Source of the DNA: Nilaparvata lugens
Lineage: Eukaryota > Arthropoda > Insecta > Hemiptera > Delphacidae
Assembly: GCF_014356525.2 (NCBI RefSeq)
Contig: NC_052518.1
Span: 31,639,464-31,703,463, forward strand
Reading direction: 5' to 3'
Length of the DNA: 64,000 nucleotides
Made by a program: the position numbers and the translations under genes. Under the pieces are notes generated by a model, which did no database searches, was not told where the DNA came from, and was given only the letters and a program-made list of their open reading frames with translations. Shown here in pieces: positions 33,361-45,850 of the stretch (positions are counted from its first letter, which is position 1; each line of letters starts with the position of its first letter).

Positions 33361-35942
33361 TTTTTTGACGATTTCATAGTCTTTTTCATTCAAGAACATG
33401 TTCACCTCTGCATTACTCCTTGCTCGCCAACCTTCTGCTGTTCTCACTGGTCCCAAAACTCTTCTTATAATCTTCCTTTCGAAGATGCGCAGCACATTTA
33501 TTTCTTTAACATATAATGTACATGCCTCTGCGCCATAAGTCACTACTGGTCTAATAGGAGTCTTGTAGATTTTCAATTTCGTTCCTCAAGAAAGGATCTT
33601 GGACTTCATTAGTCTTAAGTTGGCAAAATACGCTCTATTTCCAGCTAAGATTCTGCTATGAATATCCTCTTGTATCCTATTCTCATTATTGATTATAGGG
33701 CCTAGATATTTGAATTCCCTCACACCATTTAGCTGTTGACCCGACTTGTAATGTCAGTTTTCTGTCTGCATCTATCTTCTGCCGTCATTTTGAGGTACTT
33801 AGATTTTTCTGTGTTAATATCCAGGCCTATTTTCTTTCCTTCTTCTATCAATACTCCCAACATATCCAGTAGGTTTTGTTTTGACCGTGAAATGAGTACA
33901 ACATCATCTGCGTAGGCACCTACTTGGTCCAATTTAAATGTAATGTTGCCATTCAACTTTAGAGCTTGGAGAACCGTATTCAACGCCAGATTAAATAACA
34001 CTGCTGACAAGGCATCTCTTTATCTCACACCGCTTGTCACAGCAAAGGGTCTACTACATCTGTTCTCTATCTTGACACAGGAATGAGCACCATCCATTGT
34101 AATAAGAATTAACTTTATTAGTTTGTGTGGTATTTCGACTTCCATGAGAATTTTTGGCAGTATATTAATTCTATTGATAGAATCAAAGGCTTGCCAGAAG
34201 TCTACAAACATACAATGTAGATCAACATTATATTCGTAGCACTTTTCCATCATTTGTCTCATTACAAAAATTTGATCCATGGTTCCTCTGTTACTACGAA
34301 ATCCACACTGTGCTTCACACATTACCTCCTCATAATATACTGATATCCTTTTCAATACCACAGTGGAAAATATTTTGTTGGAAATATTGAGCAGTGTGAT
34401 TCCTCGATAATTATCACACATTAATTTGTCACCTTTTTTAAAAACTGGGCAAACACTCCCATCTTCCATTCTTCAGGCATTTCTTCTTTCTCCCAAATCC
34501 AGCAAATCAGCTCATGCAGTCTTCTGTGTAAGCTTTGTCCTCCGCATTTGAATACCACTGCAGGTAAGCAATCACTTCCAGGAGCTTTCAGGATCTTATT
34601 TATTGCCTCTTGTATTTCTAGGAAACTAGGTTGTTCTATCAATGGTTGAACTGTTGAAATGATTTCAACTTCATCATTGCCCTCATTGTTTTCTTCGTCT
34701 CCTTTCAGCCCATCTCTCAAGGATTTTCTCTTCTCCTCCTATGATGTTTCTGCCTTCCCTATCTTTCCATAGGTTTAATTTCGGTTTAAAGCCTTTCCTT
34801 ATTACAGACACCCTACCATAGAATTTTCGCGCCTCATTTTGCCAGCTCAATTCCTCGAATTTTTCAATGTATTGTTTTTGGTATTGCCTTTTCTTCTCCC
34901 TGCATGTCTTACTTGCACACTTTCTTAGTTTACTATACCTTTCTCTTCTCTGCCGCGTGTCTCTGTTCCTCATACACTCTCTGGCTTCATTTTCCATTCT
35001 AATAGCTTCTTTACATTCATCATCGAACCATTCACTATTTCTTTCTCACTTCTTTTTTCCTAGTTTTTCCTCTGTGACTCCTATCACTACCTTCTTTATT
35101 TTATTCCAGGCTCCATTAATATTTCTATTTTGCACAATATTATCAAGTTCTTCAGCTAATCCCGCTTGCACAGCTTCTTTGAAGTCTGCCTCAACTTCTT
35201 CATTCTTAAGTTTTTCAACGTTCCACCTAATTCTTTTTTCACTTCTTGCATTTTGAACTGTAGCTAATCTTTCTCTAATTATTGCCCTGACTACGAAGTG
35301 ATCAGAGTCACAATTTGGTCCTCTTAATGACCTTACATTCATGATGGTCAATCTGATTTGCATTTCTGGTGCCAGGTATTTATTGTCCAAGTCCCTTTGT
35401 GTATGTCCTTATGCGGGAAGGCAGTACTTCTAATTACCATATTATTCTCCATAGCGTGTTGAGCTAATCTGTTTCCGTTGTCGTTTGATTCACTATGAAG
35501 ACTATATTTCCCAGCTATCTCTTTTAGGTAGCTTTCTCTTCCAATCTTCGCGTTGAAGTCTCCTAGTAGTATGTGAATGTCATATCTGGGTAGTTTATTA
35601 CATTCCTCTTCCAATGTCTCATAAAAACTGTCTTTTTGTTCTTCAGAGCTGTCTTCAGTTTCTCAACATGCAAAGTCTTTTGTTAATTGGTGCCCAATCT
35701 AGAATATATTTTGTCATTTTCTTAGTAATCATAAGGCCAACCCCTCCTTGCCCAGCCCTTAACATTGGTCCACTTTAATATACAGAAAAGTTTTTCTTAT
35801 CCAATCTACCTTGACCCTGCCATCTAATTTCCTGTATTGCAACCACGTCCAATTTAAATTTAATAATTTCTTCCGCAATTTCATGCATTTTCCCCGGCTG
35901 TAGCATAGTCCTTACATTCCATTTTGCTATTTTCAAGTCCAT
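33361..35942 (-). pseudogene. RTE-like non-LTR retrotransposon (endonuclease-reverse transcriptase), multiply broken
   Basis: The minus strand from an ATG at 35942 encodes, in order: the endonuclease start ([33 protein letters not shown]), LLGDFNAKIGRE and KGTWTIN; a basic linker (35.4-34.7 kb); RT motifs DNYRGITLLN, CGFRSNRGTMDQIF, FVDFWQAFDSINR and AYADDVVLIS (about 33910); and a C-terminal TYGAEACTL segment. This layout is that of RTE-clade elements, often mis-annotated as craniofacial development protein 2. Several frameshifts or stops split it (near 33.6, 34.0, 34.45, 34.7, 35.03, 35.37 and 35.64 kb), so it is a dead copy. The 3' end is lost at the junction with the Penelope-like fragment. 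Confidence 0.9.
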
Positions 35943-37563
35943 GTCTTTTATTCTTTTGTTTGCATTTCCATTTTTATTTCCTTTAATTCTGTCTGTACGA
36001 GGCTCTTTGTTGGATTTTACAGACCTATGTTTTCAAAATTGTCGGCCGAGTGGCTACCAAAGAACAGAAAAATGATCATGATTCAAGATCATAATATGAT
36101 TTAGCATCTAAAGTTACCAACTGTAATAAACACGTCACCCTGTGATAAATTGTGTACTGGTATTCAAACGGTAGTTTGGAGTTGAAGTCTAGTTGATTGA
36201 TACCTGTAGCTGTAGATAATGGCTCCTTAGAAGACCTATACAAATAATTATCACTCTTCTAGTTTATCATTGAGACAATGGAAAATGTTGAAAAAAAATA
36301 TTCACCTCATGAAAGAGAGTTGTTCATATTGCATTCATTAATTACTGAAGAATGTCAGAATATGATATTTTACCATTTTTTTCAATTAAGCTTAGCTTAT
36401 ATTCATCCTAAAATGGAAGATGAAAGAATATGGAATTCTGTGTGATTCATCATACATTGCATATTTCCTGGACCATCTATTGACAATCAACAACTATGAA
36501 AACATTGAATTCATCTTTGAAACACTGATTTAACCTATCTATTTTTTTTTAATTCAACACTTTACTGATGGATATTACTACCAATTGATTGAGAAGAATA
36601 TGTTTTCGGAATAATGAATGCTGCATGACTAAGCACCTAGGAAGTCCGTATTGAGATATAAATGAAAATATTGATTGTCAAATAAATTTCATGATTCATC
36701 AAATAAAGTAAAGTGTGACAAGAGATACATTGACTTTTGGCGGTACGAGGTTCACCAGGTAAGCTAGTTGTAAATAAAGCTTTATTATCAATAGTTTACA
36801 CTGAAAAAAGACAGGCTCAATCACCAGGAATACTATAAATTCTATGAGGGATCAGTAAGCCATTAATTTTGAATAGTACAATCACTTCCATCATAAACAC
36901 TGGATACATTATGGACAATCAATACATATAAAATTCTTATTAGCTATAGAATACAAAATTTTTGATTGCAGTGAGCCTGACTACTACAATATGAATAAAC
37001 TATTGGATCAAATATAAGGAATTACTCACATCTCCAATCAACTTGTACTTTTTATTCACAATATATTAACAAAAAATATATATAAGTTAAATTGAATGAA
37101 CTCACAGCTAGTACTCAAGTTTGTCTTTTCTGGCCGTGCTACAAATGAATGTAGTAGGTATATGTTTGACATTTTGTTTTTGTAATCTTGTTGTCTATTG
37201 AGAAAGTTTTTAATGTGATTTTTGATGGCAATAAAATTTGAATTTGAAAAAAGATTATCAACAAACTCCTAACCAAAGAAAATCTATGTGCTCTGTTCTA
37301 ATCGGAATGTATGAGAGTCCATATACAGCTGATAGAAGGCGCATACCGAACTGGCCAAGCATACAACAATAGAACAAACACGTGGCAAGCTCACACTCTC
37401 TATCTACGCAAAATAAATTCGATCAGCTGATTTATAATATTATTTTAAGCTTTCCAATGATTATAACATATGTTAGAATATCATGTGCTATTATCTCAGT
37501 TACATATGGCGTTCACCTTACCATGTTCATAACCTTACTTAATATAGGATCCTTTTTCATCCT
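35943..37563. other. Non-coding DNA with a possible LINE 3' end
   Basis: AT-rich and without a recognisable gene. Sequence at about 37140-37255 ending GGCAATAAAATTTGAATTTGAA looks like the 3' terminus of a non-LTR element whose coding part is missing. Confidence 0.45.
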
Positions 37564-37990
37564 TTGAAACCCTTAGAGGCAAAATACCTCAATATCCGTT
37601 CTTAGTGCGCGTCTAGCATGTTTGAAGAATATTTGTGCAAAGTTTTAAGTCTGTAGGCCAATTAGTTTGAGCTGTAGTGTGTTTACATCAAAATTTTCGA
37701 AAAATGCCCTCTCCTGAACCCCCCCTGTGCTCCTGATCGGAATTTTTTAGCATAGATCTAATTTTTTCCGTAGCTGAACAAAAATGACTTTGCTGTGCAA
37801 TGAGCGGTTGAAAAGTACAAAATTTTTGGTGGGCCCCAGCCCCCTAAGGGAGGCAAATTTCTGAAAATCCTATCTTAGTGGATGTTTTGAGGCTACCATA
37901 AAAAATTGTGCAAAATTTCAAGTTTTAAGGCTCAGTAGTTTGGGCTGTGGTGTGATTTCAGTCTGTCGGTGCTTAGCCTTTTATAGATAT
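37564..37990. repeat. Helitron-like non-autonomous repeat, two internal units
   Basis: Two related units lie at about 37564-37686 and 37835-37955. Each has CCTTAGAGGCAAA / CCTAAGGGAGGCAAA, TCTTAGTG, then GTGCAAA.TTTTAAGTCT/GTTTTAAGGCT and TTTG.GCTGT.GTGTG. The end, GTCTGTCGGTGCTTAGCCTTTTATAGATATGG, resembles widespread insect Helitron-associated repeats. No coding sequence. Confidence 0.5.
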
Positions 37991-40639
37991 GGATTATGTT
38001 TTACCATTTAATTCGACTAGGAATGAAATTGAATAATTCAGTACATCAGCAGTTAATCGATTAAAGATAGTGAAGAGCTGTTGGTTTTTATAGAAACATA
38101 TAATTTTTTGTTGATTGTATTTCAGTGATTAATTGTTGAGTAATATCTGACATGGGACGAAAAAAGCATCAGCATGGTGGAGTTTCAAATAAAATCTGGT
38201 CATTCAAAAAAAAAAAAATTTCATGCTTGAATGGAAATGGAACATCAACAAATACGAATAGTTGAAGCAACACATAATAAATAAATTAGATAAAAGTATG
38301 ACATGGATGAAATTCATGTAGACTAAAAATCAATACATCAATAGCTATGAGTTGCTGTTATGTATGCTTCATATCACATAGAAAATTACCAATACAATCA
38401 CAATATGTTAACACCGATAAATAATCATTGTCATGACAATAGAAAAATAATTTGAACTATACTAACAAAAATCCACATTCTTTGAGTTTGAATAAAATGC
38501 ATTCTCCAGAAATGTTCATACTTTGAAAATGCTTCATAGATCAATCCAGATTAAAATTGTGAAAAAGTCTCCGTAAACAAATATTACTCTAAACCAAACT
38601 ATGTTTGAAAAGTTGTTTAAATTGTGAATGTATGTTAGCATGACATAAACAAAACATCAAAAAGGCATTTCACTCATTTTTATTATACTCTAGTCTCTAG
38701 TTCCTAGCAAACACATATACAGTATACTTTTGACTTCCAATTTCTTTCCTTTTAATATTTACTTTTATCTCAAAATCATACATCAGAGAGCGTACTTTCA
38801 CATAATACTTTCCAATTTCAGTATCATAATATCCTATTTTCAAGCATTATGCTTATGTAGCAGTCATTCACAATAACTAAAGAAAAGTATTGAAAATAAC
38901 ACAATTAACTTATAGATCCGATGATAGACTGTATGTTTATAGCATACCGTATTTGGTTGACTTGACGTAGTGTTACATGTATAACACTGAGCTGTGAATT
39001 TTTATCTTGGGAGAGTAAGATGCAAGTGAATAAAATGCAATATATATGTAATATGATTACGAATTCGATCGTTCTCTGTTCAAATGTCAATATAATTTTT
39101 TTTTTTTGTTTAGTGTTAAATATTCATTGAATCATTATGCTCCTATAATAAATTATTTGTAATCATATCATGCATATTCAAGAAGATATTGAAGAAGAAA
39201 ACGAAAGTTTATAAAGTATCAGTGCCAAAAGTTAGTTCCACAAGTTTCGACTAGAAATTTCTCCCAGTGAAACATCAATAAAATAATTTGTGCATTCGAG
39301 AACTAAAGTTCAACTTTTTTTGCGGAACGTCTTGGCAGAAAATGTTTGAGTCACATGATGCACACAACATTTCTCCTCAACCTACACAAATATTCATAAT
39401 TGTAGGCTATACTAGTCTAAGCCCCAACGCAAAGCGCTACTCTTTTCAGAGTTTTATTCAATCCTCTATCTGGTAAAGTGATCTACTCGGTCCATTCAAG
39501 TCCAGATAATCATGGTCAGAAAATCCCCAGAAACATCACCATTATTTCAATTATTGGCTGTCATCAGTTTTGCATCATTCAACTCCTTCATTATGATCCT
39601 AACATATATAAACATGATACTTTTTTCAAGTTACACATTTATTGTAAATACTAAAAACGTATTTAGTCCACTTCGTGCTAAGCACAAGATTTTAAAAACA
39701 AAACATGAGTGACATTAGACAGTGTGCTGGATTTCTTCACAAGTTAATTGAATAATGTAGTTGGTTTTAGACACGTGGGACAAAAATGAATATTTTAGTA
39801 TTATTTTCTAAAGTAAAATACGACTTGAGATGGAGGTGGATAAAAAATTGATTTTTCATTGATAAATTCAATCCTTATTTACATGTAGATTTTCCATTTT
39901 TTTTGTAAAATGTATCATATACCGGTATCGTTCTATAATAAAAGCTGCATCAGATTGATGTTTCAAGTGGGAAAAAATCATATTCAACTTATCCAACACA
40001 TGCAGTATTAAAACCATGGCATAACAGAAATTCTATCTATAACACAAAAAACATGAATTACTTCTCATTGAAATAATTATTTCACTGCATTTGAACAATT
40101 ACGGTATGAAGCTTATGGAGCTAGCTCTTCCACACTCATATACGAGTAGTATTTAATTAATTATTAAGAGTGATCCCACTACTAACGAGTATTTCATTAA
40201 GGATGCAACCAATAAGTGTAGCAAGATAGTACGGTAGTATTCATAACTAAATTTTAGGTCTCCAAACTTGTATGTTGGCAAGAGTGTTTTGAATGTCAAA
40301 TGCAAGTGTTAATTGAATAGAGCTAGTATTTCATTAGTGCTGTTTTTGCTGTCGATTCGTTACGTTGTGTCAGAAATAGTATTTTCGAAGGATTGAAGAG
40401 CTAAAAAAGGATATACTCATCTGTTTTGTTGAATGATAGACAAGGAGAGCAACACCACAGTTAATCAAATACTACAATTATAACGTGTACCACACTATAG
40501 CAATGCTATGTGAATTTCTGGTCATCACATAATATTAATAATAATATCGAGTGACCTAGCTAGCTCAGGTCTGGTGTCAGTGTTTTCAGGTCGTAAACTG
40601 ATCGATTTCAGGGCCTCTGACACAATTTAATGACTGATT
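37991..40639. other. AT-rich non-coding DNA
   Basis: T- and A-homopolymer runs (38207-38219, 39096-39110), a copy of the 42-bp dispersed fragment near 38069, and no recognised gene. Short open frames at 38.9, 39.3 and 39.5 kb show no domain. Confidence 0.5.
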
Positions 40640-40947
40640 TTTAGGCAGCCGGGAGCGACGACTTAACGTCCAACCGAAACACGCATCAGTTGGAGTCGAG
40701 ACGTTGATAGAGACGGTTGTTTTTCTTTCCGTTCTTATCTGCTGTAGTGTTCTGTTTTCGCCGGTCGTTTCTGTGCTATATTGAATGAAGTGCTAACTGT
40801 TTTTGTTGCTTGCACTCTAATTACGTGAGGAACTTGCCATAAAAAATTCGTAACCAGTTTCATTATTTATTCTGCTTCTCTCTCTTGAACTGTCGTACTA
40901 CTAATCTATTTCTGAATAACTTTAATATCTTAAAGAACTGCAATATA

Positions 40948-41953
40948 ATGGGTGCTTGTGGAATCTATAATGAGAACATTGCTCGTAATGAGAAAATTAA
41001 AATAGATTGTGGCCAGTGTAAACATATTTTCCATGCTAGTTGTGTAGGTTTGACGGATGTGGAGCTGCAGGTAATTAGTAAAACTAATCCATGGACTTGT
41101 ATGAGGTGCATCAAAGCTAAAAGACTGAGTCGTTCATTGACGGATGGAGATATAGTGGTTGGACCCGCGTTTTCCAATGCTGTATTCGAGGAGAGTAGTG
41201 ACGTGCTTACTATGGACAAGGTGAGGAGCTTGCTTAATGAGAGTATGAGTGATCTACTGCAGAAAATTGATGAACGTTTTAATAGCAATCTTTCACCCAT
41301 TCGCGCTGATATTAATGCAAATAGTGCATTCGTTCAAGGAACTTCGTGATACTATCAAGTCTCAAAAAGAAACTATAAAGTCTCTTGAGTTGAAAAATGC
41401 TCATCTTGAATCTAAACTGGATAAGGTGACTACTGAACTGGATGAACTAACTACTGAAATGGATGATTATCAGCAGTATTCACGTAGGAACTGCGTTGAA
41501 ATATTTGGGGTTCCGGAGGTGAAAGATGAGGATGTTTCTAAAATATTAGTGGATGTCGGTAAATCAATTAACTTCAATAAGGATATGGAGGCTGCTGTTA
41601 TCAACTGTCATAGACTAAAGAAGAGGAACAACATGTCTACAGCGGGTATTATTGTGAAATTCTTGAAACCTAAGGATGCTGAACTGTTTTTGAATTCCAA
41701 GAAGAAAAAGGGTGTCCTCACACCAAAGGATATTGGACTTAATGGATCAAACAGTATTTTCGTAAACGCTTCGTTGACAGCAAAAAGACGAGTTCTCTTT
41801 GGCAAGGCTAAGCTTCTACTGAAGAGTGGCGTTATCAAGTACCTGTGGGTTGATCGTAGTGGCCGTGTGAAGGTTCGAGTTGTGGAGGGTGGACCAGTAT
41901 CAGTTGTTCGTACTGATAGCGACCTGAATGCTCTCTCCACTGCTGGAGACTAA
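40948..41953 (+). pseudogene. Jockey-like ORF1: PHD-type zinc finger, coiled coil and FP-like C-terminal domain, one frameshift
   Basis: ORF1 of the element, presumed RNA-binding. From the ATG at 40948 the start is a PHD-like finger (CGQCKHIFHASCVGL, then WTCMRC); the second expected Cys of the first pair is Tyr (ACGIYNEN), weakening the finger. After a frameshift near 41325-41345 the second frame carries a heptad region (LESKLDKVTTELDELTTEMDD) and the conserved YSRRNCVEIFGVPE, a domain shared with baculovirus FP-type proteins and many LINE ORF1s. It ends at TAA 41951-41953. A non-coding spacer of about 1 kb follows before ORF2, unusually long for Jockey relatives. Confidence 0.85.
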
Positions 41954-43018
41954 AACTTAGTAAATAAACTGTGCTAGAGACTTTTTATTTAAACTTTACT
42001 TTGTTGATTCAATTTTTTTTTTTTTTAGTTTTTTTTTAGTTTTGCTCTACATTGTAACTTTCCTTCCAATCATATTTATATTTTGTGTTTGTGTGTGAGT
42101 AGTGTGAATGAGAGTTTATTTTTTCAGTTTGTTTGTGAATTTTTCGCATTTTTCTTACCAGCTAATTTCTCAGTATAATAATGGGATGATGATAGTTTCT
42201 TCCTGCTAGTTATCTTATCGTAGTTGGAATAGGATTCCTTATCTTGAGCTTGGAATTTCGGAGGGCTATCTTATCTCTGAGTGGCTGTTTGTGAATCCGT
42301 TGCCTGCCCTTCATTATTATTGCCTTTTATCACTCTTTTCCGGTGCAATACAGCTGGCCTTTTCTTTTCATTTATTGCAATAAATTTTTTCTCATTCCTG
42401 TCTCCCTCGTTATTTTAGTTTATGTTTTGGTATGAGCTTGTATGAATGAGATTTGAGTGATTGAGCCTTTAATTAGAATTGAAAGTTAACTGAGTTAGTT
42501 TTTGGTTATTATTATTTTTATTCCATATTTATCAATATTTTCTTATTTATTTCTTATTTCCTCTGTATTACCTCTGAACTGGTGTGCAATGTTTACAAAG
42601 TTAATGGTTGATAGGCATTTTAATATTATGGCTTGTTTCAAATTTGGTGAGTGCTAAGCACATTTCATGAATTCAACTTCAATTTCCATTATTTTCTCGT
42701 TTTGATTATATATTAGTTTTTTTCCAACTAATCTCTATACTCTATCTCTTTCTCCCATACTTACAACTTTAGCTCTTGAAACAAGAATTTATTTCTTCGA
42801 TCTGATTTATTCTCCTGTTATTTTTTTCAGTCTAACGCTAATAAATATATAGTCTTCTTCTCTTTATAGTGGGACTGTATTACATTGGGTTGCATTGCAG
42901 TGATATACTCGCATAGGACTCCTATTTATTACAGTGGATAGAAATTTGTGTTAATGTTGCTGCCAATTGCTTTGTTGCTTTGTTGAGGACTTCACTATAT
43001 GATTCTATTCTCGTAGCT
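41954..43018 (+). other. Inter-ORF spacer of the Jockey-like element
   Basis: T-rich, non-coding sequence of about 1.07 kb between ORF1 and ORF2, including T-runs near 42010-42040. No open frame or recognisable insert boundary. It could be a degraded insertion or a normal leader for ORF2. Confidence 0.6.
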
Positions 43019-45828
43019 ATGATGGATGAGCTTAATATATATTATCAGAATGTACGTGGATTACGAACCAAATTATCTGATTTCAGTCTCAATCTGCTGA
43101 ATAGTACTTTCCACGTAATTGTATTGACTGAGACATGGCTGCACGATGGAATTGGTGACATGGAACTGTTCGATGATAGGTATGCAGTTTTCAGGAGAGA
43201 TAGACAGGGCGGAAGGGGAGGGGGAGTCTTGGTGGCGGTCCATAGGTCATTACAAGCAGAATGTTGTCAAGACATGTGTGACGTCAATGTTGAGAGTATG
43301 TGGGTGAAAATTACTCACAATAAAAGATCTTTATACCTGAATGCTCTTTATTTCCCACCATCCTCACCCATCAATGTCTATAAAATGTATTTTGAGTTCA
43401 TTGACCCTTCTCAAATGTAATGGATGATTGTATGATTTTGGGCGATTTTAATATACCTGAAATTGGTGGTACGGATTACGATCTTGTAGCGGGCTCAATG
43501 GTAGCACAGAATTTGGCTCGTTTCATGAACTTCATGGACTTGAACTCTTATAACTCCATACTCAATTCCAATGATCGTACCTTGGATCTGGCTTTAAGTA
43601 CTTTTCCTCTTACAGTCCAACATGCGGATGCTGCTTTTGTCAATGAGGATAATCATCATCCAGCTCTTGAAATATGTTTTCCCACTATGTCGTCACATGC
43701 TGTAAATACTGACGATTCAGATGAGTATTATGATTTCAAACGTGGAGATTATTATGGATTGTATTGTCGTATTAGGGATATAAATTGGGATCTATTTTAT
43801 TCTTGTACTGACGTTGATGGTGCGGTTGATGTATTCTACAGCAATTTGTTCGACTGTCTTGATCGGTCTATTCCTAAACGGAAGAAATCAAAAGTCAAGA
43901 GTAAATATCCTTATTGGTTTACAACTGAGATCATTGGCAGCATTAAGCAGAAGAATAAATGTGCCCGGAAAAGGAAATTCTCCAAATACCATGATGAATT
44001 GTTCAAGAAATTAAGAGCTGATATCAAGGTGAAAATTCAGAATGCCTACCGCGCTCACTTGGATGGGGTGGAGTTCCAAATGAGAGGAAATTTTAAATCA
44101 TTCTGGAGATTTGTCAACAGCAGACGTTGTAACGATTTCTCGGAGAAGGCAATGAAGCTAAATGGTGAGGCATATTTTGATAAGGATATTCCCAATGCAT
44201 TTGCAGAGTATTTTTCTTCTGTGTATGTAAATGATCCTCCTTGCTCCAATACTGATACTGCTAATGATGGTGGTTCCTTTTTCAACTTGTCCTCTGTTTC
44301 AATTGAAGAAATTTCAGCAGCAATTACTAAGTTGAAGCCAAGAGCTTCAATGGGCCCTGATGGTTTACCACCTTTTATAATTAAAGGTTGTGCTACATTG
44401 TTATTGGAACAGTTGAAGTTCATCTTTGACATGTCATTGAGGCTTGGTGTTTTTCCATCTCGGTGGAAATTGGCTCGTGTCACTCCAATTTTTAAAAGTG
44501 GAAACAGATGTATGATCACTAATTATAGATCCATATCAATATTGAATGCACTAGCCAACGTTTTTGAGAAAGTACTGTACCAGAATATTTTCAATCATGT
44601 ACATCCTCTGATTGGTGGTGAGCAGCACGGTTTCATGCCCAGAAAGTCAACAGTAACCAATCTTATGAGGTTTACTAGCATTGTATCGACTGCTTTGGAT
44701 AATGGTGGCTCAGTGGATGTAATTTACAGCGATATGTCCAAAGCTTTTGACAGAGTGAGTCATAGAATTCTATAAGATAAGCTGGCTAATTTTGGTTTTA
44801 GCAAGAACATGCTGTCATTTGTTAGAAGTTACCTTGTTGATAGATTGCAGTATGTGTCAGTGCATGGATCTCATTCAGTTCAGTTCACGAATAGCTCAGG
44901 AGTACCCCAGGGCTCTAACCTGGGGCCTTTGTTTTTCTTATTGTTTGTGAATGACTTGCCTGATGTGATCATCAACTCCCACTGTTTAATGTTTGCAGAT
45001 GATGTCAAGGTATTCAAGGTAATACAAACCACTCAGGACTGTGACTCCCTGCAGGAGGATGTCGATAGGTTGCACATGTGGTGCACTGAAAATGGTTTGC
45101 TGCTTAATGCTGAAAAGTGTAGCGTTGTCACATTTACTCGTAGGCGGAATCATTTGATATACACTTACAATATTGGCAACTGTCAGCTGCCGCGTCGCCA
45201 GCAAGTGAAGGACCTGGGAGTTTATTTCGATTCTTCACTGAAATTCAATTATCATGTCGAAAAAACGATTAACAAGGCTAGTCAGAGCTTGGGCTTTATA
45301 ATAAGAACCTGCAGGGACTTCAGGGGTGTTGAGGCTTTGTTGTGCCTGTATAAGTCACTTGTCAGAAGTGTGCTGGAGTATGGAGCGCCTATCTGGAATC
45401 CATACTCTGCAGGTCTCATTATGGACTTGGAAAGGGTACAGAAGAGATTCTTGAGACACTTATACTTTAAGAAATTCAATGTTCCTTGCCCTCTTGGTTT
45501 TCCTAGCATGGAGCTCTGCAAAATCTTCAATATTGATCCTCTCAGTGTTAGACGCTCTGTGCTCGATTTGGTGTTCTTGCACAAGCTGCTGAATAACGCT
45601 GTTGACGCACCTGAGCTGCTGGACCAAGTCAATATCTACATTTCTCCAATATCGCGGAGATCTGCCTTCACCCTTGGAGTGAGTTATTGTAGAACATTGA
45701 ATGGTTTTTTTGCTCCAATGAATCGACTCCCCAGGTTGTTCAATGCGATTGCGGGTGAGGTGGACGTTTTTCATCTTTCAGAGAGTAGGTTCCAGCGTAA
45801 ATGTAGAGAGGCTCTACTTGATAGATAG
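43019..45828 (+). pseudogene. Jockey-like ORF2 (endonuclease-reverse transcriptase), one frameshift and one stop
   Basis: It begins at the ATG at 43019 (MDELNIYYQNVRGLRTKLSD). Endonuclease motifs VLTETWLHD and ILGDFNIPE are separated by a frameshift at about 43400-43420. RT motifs follow in the second frame: GPDGLPPFIIKG, TNYRSISILN, EQHGFMPRKSTVTNL and SDMSKAFDRVSH. An in-frame TAA at 44773-44775 interrupts just after this, and the same frame resumes with GVPQGSNLGPLFFLLFVNDLP and the intact catalytic box LMFADDVKVF (about 44993). The thumb and C-terminal domain run to TAG 45826-45828. The protein length and order match Jockey-clade ORF2. Only two point-like lesions suggest fairly recent activity. 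Confidence 0.93.
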
Positions 45829-45850
45829 ACGTTCTACTTGATAGGAGTCT

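Larger units (their letters stand above)
40640..45850 (+). mobile_element. Jockey-like non-LTR retrotransposon, near full length
   Basis: A GC-richer leader (about 40640-40760, beginning near GCAGCCGGGAGCGACGAC) precedes ORF1 (40948-41953), a non-coding spacer of about 1 kb, and ORF2 (43019-45828). The boundaries are estimated: no target duplication or poly(A) tail was found. It is the better preserved relative of the broken copy at 995-3590 and would be expected to move by target-primed reverse transcription. Three coding lesions make this copy inactive. Confidence 0.75.

Noticed and set aside
41608..41940. 110-codon minus-strand frame inside the Jockey ORF1
   Set aside because: Antisense shadow of a clearly coding sense frame with a conserved domain.
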